A stretch of DNA of 64,000 nt from Heterocephalus glaber (lineage: Eukaryota > Chordata > Mammalia > Rodentia > Bathyergidae), in assembly GCF_000247695.1 (NCBI RefSeq), contig NW_004624795.1:12490870-12554869 (forward strand). Reading direction: 5' to 3'. Below, one piece after another: positions 61,545 through 64,000 of this stretch. The notes below the pieces were generated by a model. It was not told the origin of the DNA, made no database searches, and saw only the letters and a list, made by a program, of their open reading frames with translations. The position numbers and the translations under genes are program-made. Numbering within the stretch: the first letter of the stretch is position 1; the number at the start of each line of letters is the position of its first letter.

Positions 61545-62984
61545 GTGAGTGGCTTGGGCTCCTAGGCCTTTGGGAACTTGGGAAGTGGGGTGCATTTGGG
61601 AGGAGCAGGGAGGACGCCAAAGGAGAACACAATTGACACATCTTCATTTAAGAGATGACCTGTGTATGGTAACTTCTGAGTGCACCGGGCCAACATCAGG
61701 ATGCAGCGAGAGTTTCTGACTCACCGGAGTCTTTCTTAAGGTGCTGGGTTTCTGAAAGTAGCAGCTTTTAATAGCAAGGGAAGCAGGCAGAGGCAGGAGG
61801 CTCCCTCTGCTCACTTTCTTTTTCTGAGCCTGTCTCTGTTTCTCCTTCCTGGGGACTGAATGCTAAGTCCAGGGCCCTTTCACCCCTCTACCACCCCCTG
61901 GCCCCCTGATCCCTGCGTCTGCATTCCAATGTCTGACTTCTCCCTGCCCTTCCTTCTTTTCCTCCTCTCCTCCTCCAGCTCTGCCCTGGCTGCTCTGGCT
62001 TTGGGGCTTCTGTTGTGTGTTGGTGTTTTGCTGATGGGGTTGGGGTTGGCTGTCCATCCTGGACAGGGCTGTGTGGATTCTCCTGCCCTTTGTGTGGCAG
62101 CAGAGGCTTGGAGTCTAGTACTCAGGGGTGCCCAACCCTGTGCCCTGGTGCTCTACCTCAAAGGCAGGGGGCAGCCAGGGTGGACACAGCCTGCTAGGGA
62201 GGGAGGGTGTTTATGGGGCCTTGCTTTTCCCTGTGGAGGAGAGCCCATCCTTCCCAGGCTTGGACCACAGATGAGAATATGCTGGGGCTGCGTGTGTCTG
62301 AGTGAAAGGTCAGGAAGGTGTCTGGAGAAGGTGTCTGGAGCAGAGCCTGGTCCTCTGTGGTTATCTGCTGCAGGGGAGGCTCCCAGAGCTGGCTCTGGGT
62401 GGAGTTGCATTTCTGGCTGGTCGTCCTGGACTCAGTGGCCTGGGTGTGTCAGGGCTGAGATGAGAGAGGAAGCAAAGGGAGCAGAGAAGCAACCTGAGGG
62501 GGTGCTCGGCAGCAGAGTGAGCATCTCTGGCTGGTGTTGGTCTCATAAGCTCTGGCTGGGGAAGGCAGTAGGCACAGGAGGCATTTGGGAAATGGAATAA
62601 TAATCAGCAATGGAAGCCCGGGCACTTGCCCTGACACCAGTTGGCTGATTGGCTGTGGCGGGTCACCCAGTGTACTGGACCTCTCCTTTCTATAAGCAGG
62701 GTGCTGGGTAGAGTCTGTTCCTCTCTTGTGGTGCCTCATCGCAGGGGGAGGCAGGTGCAGCAGTGGAAGTTTGAGGTCAGTGGGTGTGAGTGGAGCAGCT
62801 ATTCAAGTGTCACCCACAGCTGGGGCAGTTTCCCCATCCAGGAGGGTCGCTTGGCTTGCCCCGAGGAATCTGTTCCCCATCCTCCTTACAGCTGTGGCTC
62901 TTTTCATTGGCCAGGGGCCCTGGACCTGAGAAAGGAGGTACCCACAGTGGCACCTCCACAGAGCTTGGGCAGCACTGCTATTGG

Positions 62985-63090
62985 GTTTTCCTGCTGCAGG
63001 TGGATACCCTGAGGCACAGAGAGGGAGAAAACCCTGCCCAGAGGTCACAGCGAGCAAGGGGCAGAGCCAGGATGTACACCCAAGCAGTCC
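62985..63090 (-). repeat. MIR SINE
   Basis: ataccctgaggcacagagag, cagaggtcacagcgagcaag and ggcagagccaggatgtacac form an antisense MIR. Confidence 0.65.
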
Positions 63091-63171
63091 TTAACAAACT
63101 TCTACACTCTCCTGTCTCCCTAGCATCCATTTGTCTGGCATGATAACAGTGGCTATTAAAATAGAGATTTC

Positions 63172-63256
63172 TGGTCGGGAATTTAGCTCAGTGGTTTCGC
63201 GGCTTGCTGCGCAAGTGCAAGGACCTGAGCTCAATCCCCAGTACCAAAAATAAAAT
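63172..63256 (+). repeat. ID-like SINE with perfect duplication
   Basis: A full tRNA-like unit (ggtcgggaatttagctcagt through tcaatccccagtacc) with an A-rich tail. The direct repeat AAAATAGAGATTTC lies at 63158-63171 and 63257-63270. The tail contributes AATAAA-like signals inside the MSI2 intron. Confidence 0.92.
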
Positions 63257-64000
63257 AAAATAGAGATTTCAGTTAAATTCAGCAAAAAGGGAAAATGCAG
63301 CTGCTCTGTCACACTGGCCACATTTCCGTTACTCAGTGGCTACACGTGGCCAGGGACCAGCTAACCTTGTATAGAATGTAGACCATTTCCATCACCACGA
63401 AAGTTCTACGGGGCAGAGCTGTTCCGGAGCTTAAAGGAAGAAGCCTGTTATGATGCAGCTGTGTGGGCCACACACCAACAGGCACGCACACACCTCTTCC
63501 CCAGAGGGGCCTCCCCGGCCACCAGCCCTGGTCTCCAGGCCTCACCTGCAAGAGACCCTGAGGCTCACCTGTCTCAGCTCACTCATCTGTCCCAGTGCTG
63601 GTCTTGCTGGTCTCGCTGAAAGCCAAGGTTTGGGAATGTGGGGAGGGAGGTGCAGTGATTATGCCTGAAGATTAGCTGTTTATCACCAGCTCCAGCTCTG
63701 CAGCTTAGCACCACTGGCTAGGTCTGAATGGGACAGAAATCTGGCATTAAAGTGGACAGGGAGCAGTTCCTTGCTCTGTGGGGGTGAGCTGTTCAGTGCA
63801 CTCTGCCATCAAACTTTTTGTCTCCTTTTCCTGCCCATTTACACCCTGAAAGCCTTTTGCTTCTCTTAACCGATGGCCAGAAAGCGGCCCCCAGTGGCCA
63901 CAAGACTGAGCCTCCTGCTCCCAGGGAGGCCAAGAGCGTGAGTGACCTTGGCCGGGAAGGTGTGGTCCTGAGGATGATCCCACTCCTGACCTCGGCCCTA

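Larger units (their letters stand above)
61545..64000 (+). other. MSI2: MSI2 intron downstream of exon C (5' part)
   Basis: This is intron after the donor at 61545. It is GC-rich between 61800 and 63000, with a MIR on the - strand near 62985-63090 and an intact ID element at 63172-63256. The next MSI2 exon was not found. A 246-codon frame at 61860-62600 is judged a chance frame. Confidence 0.85.

Noticed and set aside
61860..62600. 246-codon open frame on the plus strand just after exon C
   Set aside because: It is the longest frame in the window but lies in GC-rich intron, has no recognisable domain, is Trp/Gly/Leu-rich in a way typical of chance frames, and overlaps other open frames on both strands.
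63172..63256. tRNA gene
   Set aside because: The tRNA-like A and B boxes belong to an ID-type SINE with an A tail and target-site duplication, not a functional tRNA.
1..64000. CRISPR array, operon or bacterial mobile island
   Set aside because: Mammalian exons, SINEs and splice sites throughout; no spaced identical repeats or bacterial gene organisation.

Overview
The window is mammalian genomic DNA, almost all of it intron. Three short exons on the + strand (36884-36966, 52392-52506, 61470-61544) translate into consecutive parts of the RNA-binding protein Musashi-2 (MSI2). They cover the second half of RRM2, the linker after it, and the start of the Ala/Gly/Tyr/Pro-rich C-terminal region. 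Each exon has canonical ag/gt splice sites and the phases join correctly (phase 1 into exon A, 0 between A and B, 1 between B and C, 1 out of C). No other protein-coding gene, tRNA, rRNA or CRISPR array is supported. The long open frames elsewhere look like chance frames in GC-rich intron.

The short interspersed repeats point to a rodent. There are tRNA-derived ID-like elements, several with target-site duplications, a B1 element (7SL-derived), and two B1 elements carrying an ID-like 3' part (B1-dID type). No murine B2 and no primate Alu dimer was seen. From memory, the ID variant and B1-dID fit a hystricognath rodent (guinea pig, chinchilla or mole-rat group) better than mouse or rat, but the species cannot be fixed from this window.

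Layout: 1-36883 is the 3' part of a long intron, with MIR, L2, L1M, DNA-transposon and LTR remnants and several repeat-poor AT-rich blocks. A fossil hAT transposase fragment lies on the - strand at 24060-24520. 36884-36966 is exon A. 36967-52391 is a 15.4-kb intron with two hAT-type MITEs, an ID nested in one of them, two long (AT)n tracts, a B1 and a B1-dID. 52392-52506 is exon B. 52507-61469 is a 9.0-kb intron. 61470-61544 is exon C. 61545-64000 is the start of the next intron.

The most useful observations are the splice-phase arrangement (exon C alone, or A+B together, can be skipped without changing frame), the hAT transposase fossil, two possible solo LTRs, and repeat-poor AT-rich blocks that are candidate conserved regulatory DNA in this developmental RNA-binding-protein locus. 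I found no convincing previously undescribed system.
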